Source: Methanococcus voltae PS (GTDB taxonomy: Archaea; AGJL01; Methanococci; Methanococcales; Methanococcaceae). Taken from it: 64,000 nt of DNA. This document shows positions 9,712 through 17,869 of this stretch, in pieces. The notes under the pieces were generated by a model. That model saw only the letters and a program-made list of their open reading frames with translations. It was not told the origin of the DNA and did not search any database. The translations under genes were made by a program, and so were the position numbers. The DNA lies in NCBI RefSeq assembly GCF_024807035.1, contig NZ_JANUCQ010000002.1, positions 434,001 to 498,000 on the forward strand, given 5' to 3'. The stretch's first letter is position 1. The number at the start of each line of letters is the position of its first letter.

Positions 9712-9805
9712 AGCCTCAGAGCTCATACGGTTCATCATACATACTTTAAATTTAAAAATATCTTTAAATTTAAAATATTCAGGTAGCTTAATTCATCATC
9801 GGCTT
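9711..9805 (-). ncRNA. Box C/D guide sRNA candidate
   Basis: Read on the minus strand, the order is terminal stem AAGCC (9805-9801), box C GATGATGA (9800-9793), 10-nt guide (9792-9783), box D' CTGA (9782-9779), box C' ATGATGA (9738-9732), 12-nt guide (9731-9720), box D CTGA (9719-9716) and closing stem GGCTT (9715-9711). All four boxes match consensus, the guides have archaeal lengths and the ends pair. Unusually, D' and C' are 40 nt apart; this interval contains two copies of the self-complementary TTTAAATTTAAA (9745-9756, 9763-9774), giving a 12-bp hairpin with a 6-nt loop. Such RNAs direct 2'-O-methylation by fibrillarin, Nop5 and L7Ae. By the fifth-nucleotide rule both guides would target a cytidine. 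A second hairpin lies just past the 3' end. Confidence 0.8.
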
Positions 9806-9962
9806 AATTATCAATATTTATTTAATTATTTAATTATTTAATTTTATTTTTCATTTTAGATATATATAATTAGTAGATTTAATTAACAGATATTATAGAA
9901 AATATAAATAACATATTTTATTGTTCTTATTTATTACAAATTATAAAAATATAAGGGAAATT

Positions 9963-11603
9963 ATGAAATTTTTAATACTCGATGGATATACAGACGAACC
10001 TGCAGGGCTTGGAGTTCCACCATACCTGGGCACTTACCCGAGATATGTTGCAGGAGCATTGTATAAATATAAACAAGATGTTAGTTACACGACTATCGAT
10101 AAACTTAGGGAAGATTTAACAGAATATAATGGTAAAGGAATAGATTATTTAAACAGATACGATGCAATAATCGCTATTTGTGGATTCCATACGCCTGGAA
10201 AATACATAAACGCAAATCCTGCAACTCTTAGAGAGTTTGTTTCTATTATGCATAACTTTAAGGGTTATAAGATGCTTGGAGGCCCTGTGGCCACCAAATT
10301 TGGGTCTTCGATGGAAGGGGGCAAAATTCACAACGATGATAATTTAAAATATTTCTTTGATTTTGTAGTTGAAGGAGATATTGAAATTGTATTAAACGAT
10401 ATAATTTCTGAATTTGTAGAAAATAATTTAATCGGTGCGAATAACAAAAAGAATGTTATTTCAAAAATTAATTCAAAGGTTAATTCTTTGAAAACACGTG
10501 AATATGATGAAATTAGAGAATTTGCAATATTGGGGGCAAATATTGTAAAAATGCACCCCAATTATCCAAATATTATATTAGAACTTGAAACATACCGAGG
10601 TTGTTCCCGTGCTTTAAGTGTCGAAGGAAATGAAGGCAATAATTGTGGTTGTAGTTTTTGTACAGAGCCTAAAAGATATGGAAGTCCCAAGTTTAGAGTA
10701 ATTTCCGATATAATTGAAGAAGTAAAAGCACTTGCACAGAATGGCGTTAAATACTATAGGGTAGGTCGTCAACCGTGTATGTTTTCTTATATGAGCGAAG
10801 AATCTGAGAAATATGAAATCCCCAAACCAAATCCTGAAGCACTTGAAAAACTGTTTAAAGGAATATATAGTGTTGCAAATCCTAAGGTATTACATATTGA
10901 TAATGCAAATCCCTCAGTTATTGCACGTCACGAAGTTGAAAGCAGAGCAATTGCTAAAACACTTGTGAGATATTGTACGGGAGGTAATACTGCAGCTTTC
11001 GGGGTTGAAAGCTTTGATAGAAAAGTTATTGAAAAGAATTGCCTACTTACAGAACCTGAAGACGTCTTTAAAGCTGTTCAGATATTAAATGAAGAAGGTG
11101 GAAAAAGAAGCGATAGCGGTCTTCCTTACCTATTACCCGGTATAAATCTATTATTTGGACTTAAAGGAGAGAATAAAAATACCTTTGAAACAAACTATGA
11201 AAATCTTATGGAAATATACGATGCAGGGCATATGTTAAGAAGAATAAATATACGTCAGGTTGTGCCATTCTTTGGAACTAATATTACAGAAAAAGATATT
11301 AAAAAGGCTCAGAAATTCAGGCATAAGTTTTTGACATTTCGTGAAAAGATTAGGAATGAGATAGATAATCCAATATTAAAACGAATGGTTCCTAAAGGAA
11401 CAGTTTTAAAGGATGTATTTGTAGAACTTAAAGAACGGGATAATTTGTATTTTGGTCGGCAATTTGGAAGTTATCCGCTACTTGTTGGTATAGATACATC
11501 GAATAAAGAAGATAGGGATATTATAGAGATAGGAAAATACTACGATATTGAGGTAACAGACTATGGTAAAAGGTCCATTACAGGGAAAATCATTAAAAAA
11601 TAG
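9963..11603 (+). CDS. Archaeal radical SAM protein of unknown substrate
   Basis: About 546 residues. The start MKFLILDGYTDEPAGLGVPP resembles the short N-terminal cobalamin-binding-like domain of this family. The radical SAM core follows with Cys214 in TYRGC, then Cys228, Cys230 and Cys233 in NNCGCSFCTEP. The usual CxxxCxxC is therefore stretched: Cys230 and Cys233 form the CxxC part, and the first ligand is either Cys214 after a 15-residue insertion or Cys228. Further family segments are YYRVGRQPCMFSY and FGVESFD. The last roughly 60 residues look like a TRAM-type RNA-binding beta barrel (DVFVELKERDNLYFG), hinting at RNA modification. I chose the ATG at 9963; an open frame extends upstream to 9921 without a better ribosome site. 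The next gene overlaps its 3' end. Confidence 0.8.
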   Translation: MKFLILDGYTDEPAGLGVPPYLGTYPRYVAGALYKYKQDVSYTTIDKLREDLTEYNGKGIDYLNRYDAIIAICGFHTPGKYINANPATLREFVSIMHNFKGYKMLGGPVATKFGSSMEGGKIHNDDNLKYFFDFVVEGDIEIVLNDIISEFVENNLIGANNKKNVISKINSKVNSLKTREYDEIREFAILGANIVKMHPNYPNIILELETYRGCSRALSVEGNEGNNCGCSFCTEPKRYGSPKFRVISDIIEEVKALAQNGVKYYRVGRQPCMFSYMSEESEKYEIPKPNPEALEKLFKGIYSVANPKVLHIDNANPSVIARHEVESRAIAKTLVRYCTGGNTAAFGVESFDRKVIEKNCLLTEPEDVFKAVQILNEEGGKRSDSGLPYLLPGINLLFGLKGENKNTFETNYENLMEIYDAGHMLRRINIRQVVPFFGTNITEKDIKKAQKFRHKFLTFREKIRNEIDNPILKRMVPKGTVLKDVFVELKERDNLYFGRQFGSYPLLVGIDTSNKEDRDIIEIGKYYDIEVTDYGKRSITGKIIKK

Positions 11604-12045
11604 TTTTTTATCCATTTTCTTAATATTTCTATCTTTAAATTTTTCATTATTAGGTAGTGGTTGTATAGATAATTCAAGTAATAAGATATCTAGTTATACC
11701 TATGAAATTAACTTAACAGATTCAAAATTAATAGATGAAAAAAGTACTAAAAAGAACTATTTTTTAAATTTAACATTTTATGATAACGAAAAAGTTAATA
11801 TAAATTTAAAAGATTTGGGGTTGAATAAATCAAACCAGATACAAATACCGTATAAATTTGAAAATAAAAGTAATATGTACATCATATCATATTTGTTAAA
11901 AGATAACGGTTCAGGAATTGATATAAATGTCCAAATAGATAAGAATAACGGCACATTGTATTTAAAATCTAACTATCTATCTAAAAAAGGCATATTTCCT
12001 AATGATACTAAATTTAATGTTTTAAATGTGGAAAATAACATTTAA
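11563..12045 (+). CDS. Small predicted lipoprotein, unknown function
   Basis: A 160-residue protein. A basic start (MVKGPLQGKSLKNS) is followed by a hydrophobic stretch FLSIFLIFLSLNFSLLGSGC whose end resembles a lipobox, so Cys34 is a likely lipidated residue. The rest is a Ser/Asn/Lys-rich exported-looking sequence with short beta-prone runs and no motif I recognise. The start lies inside the radical SAM gene and overlaps it by 41 bp in another frame, suggesting translational coupling or a start further in. I see no clear ribosome site. The function is unknown. Confidence 0.6.
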   Translation: MVKGPLQGKSLKNSFLSIFLIFLSLNFSLLGSGCIDNSSNKISSYTYEINLTDSKLIDEKSTKKNYFLNLTFYDNEKVNINLKDLGLNKSNQIQIPYKFENKSNMYIISYLLKDNGSGIDINVQIDKNNGTLYLKSNYLSKKGIFPNDTKFNVLNVENNI

Positions 12046-12530
12046 CCAGTGTATTCTTTATTTTATAAGGATATAACTAGGATTTTAGCGGTTAATCTTA
12101 TTTATTATATCTTATTTTTTATAAAATCGACTATAAATCTAATTTTAATACCGGATTATAGTATAAAATTTTAAATCCTATCTTTTTTAGCTATAAATAC
12201 TATACGACCTTCTATAGGGGTATTCATATTCATTTTGTAAATCTTTGCAAATAAAGCAGATTATATAAAAATATGACTTTTTAAGGGTTTTAAAAATTAA
12301 TAGTATATAAACTTTTTCCCATAGTTATATAAATGGTAAAAAATAAAATAAGGTTTATGTTTTTAATCGTGATTTTAAAAAAAATCGTTTTTAAAATTAT
12401 ATTTAAAATTATTTAATTATTTAATTATTTAATTATTTAAAATTGTTTTTGACTTATGAGTTAAATTTACACAAATATGGAAAATTAATGGTTAATTTAA
12501 AATCCATATGATTGTTTTAGAGGAGATTTA
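12046..12530. other. Long proVWX upstream region
   Basis: The 485 bp carry no supported gene. Visible structure includes an imperfect hairpin at about 12130-12162 (ACTATAAATC pairing with GATTATAGT), a TATA-like TTATATAAA near 12326-12334, and a tandem TTAATTAT repeat at about 12410-12440. The region probably holds the osmolyte-transporter promoter and its control sites, but no operator is recognisable. Confidence 0.4.
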
Positions 12531-13688
12531 ATGACACTTATTGAAGTAAATAATCTATATAAAATTTTTGGGAAAAAGCCTGAAAAAGCATACCCATTAA
12601 TCGAAGAAGGACTGAATAGAACCGAAATTAAAGAACGTGTCGGTAATGTTGTAGGTCTTAGAAATATTAATTTTGAAGTTAAGGCAGGCGAAATATTCGT
12701 TGTAATGGGTCTTTCAGGGAGTGGTAAATCCACTCTTTTGAGGTGTATAAACAGATTAATTCCTACAACTAGTGGTAGGATACTAATTGACGGCACAAAC
12801 ATTTGCGACCTATCAAAAAAAGAACTAAGGGATATTAGAACAAAATATTTTGGAATGGTTTTTCAAAAATTCGGATTATTACCAAATAGAACTGTTTTAG
12901 ATAACGTAGCTTTAGGATTAGAAGTTCAAAAAATGCCTCAAAATGAGCGTTATGAAAAATCTGAAAAGGCTATTGAATTAGTTGGTTTATCAGGCTGGGA
13001 ACAGAGTAAGATAACAGAGTTAAGTGGCGGTATGCAACAACGTGTTGGTATTGCAAGAGCTTTGTCAATCGACCCTAAGATATTATTAATGGATGAGCCA
13101 TTTAGTGCGTTAGACCCTATTATAAGAGTAGAAATGCAAGAACTATTGCTTAAAATCCAAAAGAGAATGAAAAAGACTATTATATTTATCACCCACGATT
13201 TAAATGAGGCTATTAAACTTGGGGATAAAATTATGATATTAAATGAACAGGGAGAACTTGTTCAAATGGGTACCCCCGAAAAGATACTTTTAGAGCCTGC
13301 GAACGATTTTGTAGAGTCTTTTGTTAAAGAAGTTGACAAAACTACCGTTATACGTGTAGAAATGTTAATGAAAAAACCAAAAATGACAATTACAATTGAT
13401 ACGGATATTTCTTCAGCTATTCAAACTCTTGAAAAATTAGAAATGGATTACGCTTACGTCTTAGATGGTGGAAAATACGTAGGTATTGTTGAAACAGAGC
13501 AGTTAAAAGCTTGCAAATCAGTTGCAGGTTGTATTATTAAAACAAAAACTGTGGAAGATATTAAAACAATAAACCAAGTATTACCAGTATTTATAACTTC
13601 TGAACACCCTGTACCAGTTGTTGATATAGATGGTTTATTTATGGGATATGTGGATTTAAAGGACGTAGTAGAAGTAATTAAAGACTAA
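12531..13688 (+). CDS. proV: Glycine betaine/proline-type ABC transporter ATPase ProV (OpuAA)
   Basis: A 385-residue ATPase. Walker A is GLSGSGKSTLLR (near residue 63), the Q-loop is FGMVFQKFGLLPNRTV, the signature is LSGGMQQRVGIARALS, Walker B is ILLMDEPFSALDP and the switch His is in IFITHDLNEA. The last roughly 110 residues form a CBS-domain-type regulatory tail, as in OpuA/ProV proteins where it senses ionic strength. The N-terminal EKAYPLIEEGLNRTEI segment is the family-specific insert before Walker A. ATG follows GAGGAGAT. It is the first gene of proV-proW-proX, 76 bp before proW, and would import compatible solutes under osmotic stress. Confidence 0.95.
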   Translation: MTLIEVNNLYKIFGKKPEKAYPLIEEGLNRTEIKERVGNVVGLRNINFEVKAGEIFVVMGLSGSGKSTLLRCINRLIPTTSGRILIDGTNICDLSKKELRDIRTKYFGMVFQKFGLLPNRTVLDNVALGLEVQKMPQNERYEKSEKAIELVGLSGWEQSKITELSGGMQQRVGIARALSIDPKILLMDEPFSALDPIIRVEMQELLLKIQKRMKKTIIFITHDLNEAIKLGDKIMILNEQGELVQMGTPEKILLEPANDFVESFVKEVDKTTVIRVEMLMKKPKMTITIDTDISSAIQTLEKLEMDYAYVLDGGKYVGIVETEQLKACKSVAGCIIKTKTVEDIKTINQVLPVFITSEHPVPVVDIDGLFMGYVDLKDVVEVIKD

Positions 13689-13764
13689 AAAATAATTAAT
13701 TTAGTTAAATAGTAAAAATAATGGCAAAATAATAATATAAAAACATAAATTAGAGAGTGAAATT

Positions 13765-14601
13765 TTGTATGAAGAAATAATTCCTAAAATTGAAATAGGT
13801 AATTTACTTGTAGATTTTATAAATTACCTTGTTGATAACTACTCTTGGTTTTTTGATGGTTTATCTGAAATTATAAAATATGTTGTAACTCTTTTTAACG
13901 ACGGACTTTTAATAATCCCTCCATTAATATTTGTAGCAATTATAGCTTTAATTGTCTGGAAAGTGGTTAATTTAAAAACAGTTCCTTTTGCAATTGTATT
14001 TTTAATAACCATTATAAGTATGGGACTTTGGGAAATCTCAATGAATACCCTTGCTTTGATAATAACTTCGACTTTAATCGCTTTAATTATTGGTATACCG
14101 TTGGGAATATTAAAAGCTCGTAGTAAAAAGATTGAATTGTTGCTAAATCCATTACTTGATTTTATGCAAACTTTGCCATCTTTGGCTTATTTAATACCTG
14201 CGGTGCTCTTCTTTGGAACAGGTGTTGCGCCAGGGGTATTATCAACGGTAATATTTGCGATGCCCCCTACAATCAGGTTAACTGCATTAGGTATTGAACA
14301 AGTTTCTAATCAGCTTGTAGAAGTTGGTGAGTCATTTGGGGCAACTTCTTGGCAGATATTGACCAAAATAGAATTACCTACAGCTATGCCCTCCATACTC
14401 ATGGGAATAAATCAAACGATATTACTTTCCTTCTCAATGGTTGTAATTTCTGGATTTATTGGTTCAGGTGGTTTGGGAGATTCCATTATTTCTGGAATTC
14501 AGAGATATAGTTTAGCCCCGGCACTTGAAGCGGGCATTGCTGTAACATTTTTAGCTGTGATTTTTGATAGAATTACCAGAAATCTTGTTAAAAATAGTTA
14601 A
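13765..14601 (+). CDS. proW: Glycine betaine/proline-type ABC transporter permease ProW (OpuAB)
   Basis: A 278-residue membrane protein with about six or seven hydrophobic segments. The BPD-type permease EAA loop appears as VEVGESFGATSWQILTKIELP at about 190-210, the contact with ProV. The FMQTLPSLAYLIPAVLFFGTG segment is typical of the betaine permeases. The start is TTG at 13765 behind AGAGTGA; there is no ATG that would keep the first hydrophobic segment. It lies between ProV and ProX on the same strand and forms the channel of the same importer. Confidence 0.93.
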   Translation: MYEEIIPKIEIGNLLVDFINYLVDNYSWFFDGLSEIIKYVVTLFNDGLLIIPPLIFVAIIALIVWKVVNLKTVPFAIVFLITIISMGLWEISMNTLALIITSTLIALIIGIPLGILKARSKKIELLLNPLLDFMQTLPSLAYLIPAVLFFGTGVAPGVLSTVIFAMPPTIRLTALGIEQVSNQLVEVGESFGATSWQILTKIELPTAMPSILMGINQTILLSFSMVVISGFIGSGGLGDSIISGIQRYSLAPALEAGIAVTFLAVIFDRITRNLVKNS

Positions 14602-14717
14602 TAATCAAGTAAATAAAGTAATTAGTTAATTTACATTGGCTAATTTAAATTTTCATTAATAATCTTACAAATATTAATAATATTTATTTAAATTAAAATA
14701 AACTCAAAGGTGTTAAT

Positions 14718-15638
14718 TTGGACATTAAACCAATGAATTATTTAAAAAGTTCAAACATTGCGAAAGTATTGATAGTTGCATTATTAGGACTAATGGTAAC
14801 TTTTGCAGGATGTGTCGGATCAGATGATTCGACAGATAAAAGCGACGAAAAAGTCGTAAAATTAGGATTACCTCCTTGGCCTGGCGCTACAGTTAAATCA
14901 GAAGTAGTAAAAGAAATACTTGAATCAAAAGGATACACTGTTGAATTAATGAAATTAGATGCAGGTATCGTATACGCTCAGATGGCAGATGGCGAATTAG
15001 ATGGTACAGTTGCAGCATGGATGCCTGTTACACATGCCGAATACTGGAAACAGTATGGCGATAAACTAGATAAAGCAAATGCTAACTTAGATGTAGCTTG
15101 TGTTGGTTTAGCAGTACCTACTTACGTATATGATAGCGGAATAAAATCTGTTGCTGATTTAAAAGGCAATGGTGAAAAATTCGACGGTACAATCGTAGGT
15201 ATCGAACCTGGTGCAGGTGTTGTAATTAATACAGAAAAAGCACTTACAGACTATGAATTAGCAGACTTTAAATTAAAAACTAGCAGTACACCTGCTATGA
15301 TTGCAGAATTGGATAAAGCAATTAAAAACGAGAAATTTGTTGTAGTTACTCTTTGGGAACCACAATCCGCATTTGTTAAATTCAACATCACAATGTTGGA
15401 AGACCCTAAAAAGGTTTACGGCGGTACAGAACAAGTGTACACAATCGTTAGACAAGACTTTAAGGACGATAATCCTGAAGTATATTCATTCTTCCAAAAA
15501 TTCAACATATCCTCTGCAACTCAGAGCGAATGGGTATACAAATACAGTGACTTAAATGAAGACCCTTCAGAAATTGCAAAAGAATGGATTAAAAACAATC
15601 CTGAAGCAGTTGCTGAATGGACTAAAGACATGAATTAA
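14718..15638 (+). CDS. proX: Glycine betaine/proline-type substrate-binding lipoprotein ProX (OpuAC)
   Basis: A 306-residue secreted binding protein. A signal peptide ends in the lipobox VTFAGC, so the mature protein is probably anchored by a lipid on Cys32 or nearby. The OpuAC domain shows LGLPPWPGATVKSEVV, DGTVAAWMPVTHAEYW and VVTLWEPQSAFVKF; the tryptophans are of the kind that box quaternary ammonium ligands. The TTG start at 14718 is preferred over the ATG at 14733 because GGTG lies 5 nt before TTG. It is third in the proVWX operon, after a 116 bp gap. The substrate (betaine or another osmolyte) is inferred from the family. Confidence 0.94.
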   Translation: MDIKPMNYLKSSNIAKVLIVALLGLMVTFAGCVGSDDSTDKSDEKVVKLGLPPWPGATVKSEVVKEILESKGYTVELMKLDAGIVYAQMADGELDGTVAAWMPVTHAEYWKQYGDKLDKANANLDVACVGLAVPTYVYDSGIKSVADLKGNGEKFDGTIVGIEPGAGVVINTEKALTDYELADFKLKTSSTPAMIAELDKAIKNEKFVVVTLWEPQSAFVKFNITMLEDPKKVYGGTEQVYTIVRQDFKDDNPEVYSFFQKFNISSATQSEWVYKYSDLNEDPSEIAKEWIKNNPEAVAEWTKDMN

Positions 15639-16051
15639 GTCATTCCTTTCTTTTTTTTATTTATTTTTACGTTATTAGTTGATATTTATATTTAATATTA
15701 TATTTTTTAAGGATATTTGCGGTATTTTACGGAATTATGATAGTGTTCTGAAATCTATATTTTAACCATTATTTTTAAAAAAAGCACATTTTATTGTTTT
15801 TCGACGTTAGTATATAAAGCAGACAAAATATAGAAATTGTCAGTTAAAAATTTCCGGACAAAACTACCCAATTAAGTAATTTAAAAATTTGACTATTTAA
15901 GTATATAATTACTTAAATACTTAGATATATAAGTATTTGAATATTTTACTATTTAAGTATTTAAGTAATTATATTTAAACTAAAAAAGGTTAATTATAAA
16001 TTTAATAAAAAATAAAAGGTAATATGATAATTAAAAAGGCAAAGGGAAAAT
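15639..16051. other. Gap between proX and recombinase gene
   Basis: The 413 bp lack a gene. The left part has a T-rich stretch after proX (15647-15668) that can act as an archaeal terminator. The right part contains the TAAGTA/TACTTA repeat array described separately, then an A-rich leader with AAAGGG just before the recombinase ATG. Confidence 0.5.
15892..15974. repeat. Inverted-repeat array, possible recombinase/operator site
   Basis: A perfect 21-bp inverted repeat occupies 15903-15923 and 15954-15974 with 30 bp between the arms. Nested inside and beside it are two smaller dyads with 6-bp spacers. One has arms TATTTAAGTA and TACTTAAATA around TATAAT (15894-15919). The other has arms AAATACTTA and TAAGTATTT around GATATA (15915-15938). 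ACTATTTAAGTAT occurs directly repeated at 15892-15904 and 15948-15960. A 6-bp spacer between roughly 10-bp arms is the geometry of Xer/dif-type sites, and the next gene is a tyrosine recombinase. The same layout could equally be a repressor operator. Confidence 0.85.
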
Positions 16052-16687
16052 ATGCGGACGGATATAATTAATAGCCATAATGTTCAGAAAAATGGTTCTA
16101 AATATAACTCTAAAGGTAATCAAAACAAACAATACAAGGTTAAAAAACACTATTGTAAAGAATGGTTAACTAAGGAAGAACTTAAGGTTTTCATAGATGC
16201 TATAGACTATAGCGAACATCGATTATTCTTTAAAATGCTATATGGAATGGCCTTACGGGTTTCAGAATTGTTAAAAGTAAAAGTACAAGATTTACAACTT
16301 AAAGAAGGAGTTTGTAAATTATGGGATACAAAAACGGATTATTTTCAAGTTTGTTTAATACCCGACTGGCTTATTAATGACATTAAAGAGTATATAGTAC
16401 TTAAAGGCCTAAGTGGCGAAGATGAATTATTTAGATTTAATAATCGCAAATACGTATGGGAACTTGCCAAAAAGTATTCAAAAAAAGCGGACTTGGACAA
16501 GGATATATCTACCCATACATTTAGGAGAAGTAGGGCACTACACCTCTTAAATGATGGCGTACCACTTGAAAAGGTTAGTAAATATTTACGTCATAAGTCA
16601 ATTGGGACTACTATGAGTTATATTAGAATAACAGTTGTAGATTTAAAACAGGAATTGGATAAAATTGATGATTGGTACGACTTATAA
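16052..16687 (+). CDS. Tyrosine recombinase, short Xer-like catalytic domain
   Basis: A 211-residue protein with the complete active-site set: Arg69 (ALRVSELL), Lys94 (DTKTDYF), His155-x-x-Arg158 (HTFRRSR), His181 (LRHKS) and nucleophile Tyr190 (MSYIRI). Enzymes of this class cut and rejoin DNA through a 3'-phosphotyrosyl link. The catalytic domain begins almost at once after a Lys/Asn-rich 35-residue head, so the usual N-terminal core-binding domain (about 100 residues) is missing. An M. jannaschii protein (MJ0367) is annotated similarly, as far as I recall. The ATG follows AAAGGG. It sits 78 bp after the inverted-repeat array and 63 bp before the HTH gene. It could be the chromosomal dimer-resolution enzyme, an element integrase or a regulator-linked invertase. 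Confidence 0.85.
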   Translation: MRTDIINSHNVQKNGSKYNSKGNQNKQYKVKKHYCKEWLTKEELKVFIDAIDYSEHRLFFKMLYGMALRVSELLKVKVQDLQLKEGVCKLWDTKTDYFQVCLIPDWLINDIKEYIVLKGLSGEDELFRFNNRKYVWELAKKYSKKADLDKDISTHTFRRSRALHLLNDGVPLEKVSKYLRHKSIGTTMSYIRITVVDLKQELDKIDDWYDL

Positions 16688-16750
16688 AATATTATAAAAT
16701 AATTTATAAATTATAAATAATTTGAAGATTTAAAGTAAAATAAAGATATT

Positions 16751-17431
16751 ATGAACGAATTGAACGAATTAAAAAATCCGGACAAAATAGATGAAAATAT
16801 TTCTAAAAATGATGAAAATATTGATAGTAGTAAGGAAGATTTAGGCGATTTAAACCAGGTAACACAGTTGGATGAGTTAGATAAGCTAAAAAATAATCTA
16901 AATTCCAAATATAAAGTATATAAAACATCTAAATATCTTACAAAGAAAAAAGTTGAAGAGATTATTCAAAAGGACTACGATGAAATAATTATGCCTCAAT
17001 CGATATATAATCTAATGGATGAAAAAAATAAAAGTTCTATGGAAAAGCTAAGATTATGTGGAGTTATCATAAAGACTACCGATAACGTTGGTAGACCTAA
17101 AAAAATTACGAAATATGATAAATACAGGATAAAAGAGCTTCTCGTAGATGGAAAGAGTGTTCGTAAAACTGCGGAAATAATGAATATGAAAAAAACCACA
17201 GTTTGGGAAAACATTAAAGATAGCATGGATGAAATAAAAATTGAAAAATTTAGAAAACTGATTTATGAGTATAAAGAATTACTTATTTTACAAGACCGTT
17301 ATGGTTCTTATATAGAAAGTTTATTCTTAGAGCTTGATGTTTACATCAATAATAAGGATATGGAAAATGCTCTTGAAATATTGAATAAAATAATAATCTA
17401 TGCAAAATCTGAAGATAATTCCGTTAAATAA
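16751..17431 (+). CDS. Helix-turn-helix protein paired with the recombinase
   Basis: A 226-residue protein I cannot name. Residues 1-50 are an acidic/Asn/Lys-rich disordered head with no tryptophan and few aromatics. Residues about 112-155 (GRPKKITKYDKYRIKEL through VRKTAEIMNMKKTTVWENI) form a helix-turn-helix like the resolvase/invertase Hin type. A final helical stretch (LLILQDRYGSYIESLFLELDVYI) could be a dimerisation helix. It follows the recombinase on the same strand by 63 bp. A sensible hypothesis is that it supplies the site recognition the short recombinase lacks, or represses the pair; both are inferences. There is no clear ribosome site before its ATG. Confidence 0.65.
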   Translation: MNELNELKNPDKIDENISKNDENIDSSKEDLGDLNQVTQLDELDKLKNNLNSKYKVYKTSKYLTKKKVEEIIQKDYDEIIMPQSIYNLMDEKNKSSMEKLRLCGVIIKTTDNVGRPKKITKYDKYRIKELLVDGKSVRKTAEIMNMKKTTVWENIKDSMDEIKIEKFRKLIYEYKELLILQDRYGSYIESLFLELDVYINNKDMENALEILNKIIIYAKSEDNSVK

Positions 17432-17552
17432 GAAAACAAAAATAAAATATGACAAAAATAAAATAAAATAAAATAACAATAATGTTAATAATAACAATAA
17501 GAAAAATAGTATAAATATATAGTTGAATAATTAATTAAATTTTAATTAATAA

Positions 17553-17738
17553 TTATTCTTCTTTTTCTACTTTTTCGTTTTTCTTGTATTCCATGTATCC
17601 ACATTTACCGCATGCGAATCTGTTTAAGTGTTCTGCCATAAATACTCCTTCTCCACATTTAGGGCATGATTTTTTTAATCTTTCTACTTTTTCGCCATCA
17701 ATTTTGTAGTAATCTGACTTTTTTGTTTTTTGTGCCAT
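17553..17738 (-). CDS. rps27ae: 30S ribosomal protein S27ae (eS31)
   Basis: A 61-residue zinc-finger ribosomal protein. The finger is [24 protein letters not shown], a C-x2-C...C-x2-C set, preceded by the basic [19 protein letters not shown]. It is a small-subunit component conserved in archaea and eukaryotes. The ATG follows a strong AGGAGGAAT. It lies downstream of S24e on the same strand after a 131 bp spacer, wider than the tight coupling common in archaea, and that spacer contains the 18-bp repeat at 17797-17814. Confidence 0.95.
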   Translation of the reverse strand: MAQKTKKSDYYKIDGEKVERLKKSCPKCGEGVFMAEHLNRFACGKCGYMEYKKNEKVEKEE

Positions 17739-17796
17739 AATTATTCCTCCTTTAAATACATAATTAAGTACTGGTTGTTTTTATCCAAATTAATAG

Positions 17797-17814
17797 TTTA
17801 AGTAATTATATTTA
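17797..17814 (+). repeat. 18-bp direct repeat of the recombinase-side array
   Basis: The 18-mer TTTAAGTAATTATATTTA here is identical to 15960-15977, the right end of the inverted-repeat array before the recombinase. The pair brackets the recombinase, the HTH gene and rps27ae. It may be an att-like duplicate or chance in very A+T-rich DNA. Confidence 0.75.
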
Positions 17815-17869
17815 GTTAAATTTTAATTAGTATTAGTTATAGTTAGTTATATTTAGTTATTAAGTTTAA

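Noticed and set aside
12240-15840. Shared word ATAAAGCAGA upstream and downstream of proVWX (near 12251 and 15814)
   Set aside because: Only about 10 bp match in A+T-rich DNA, with no symmetry or shared context; probably chance.
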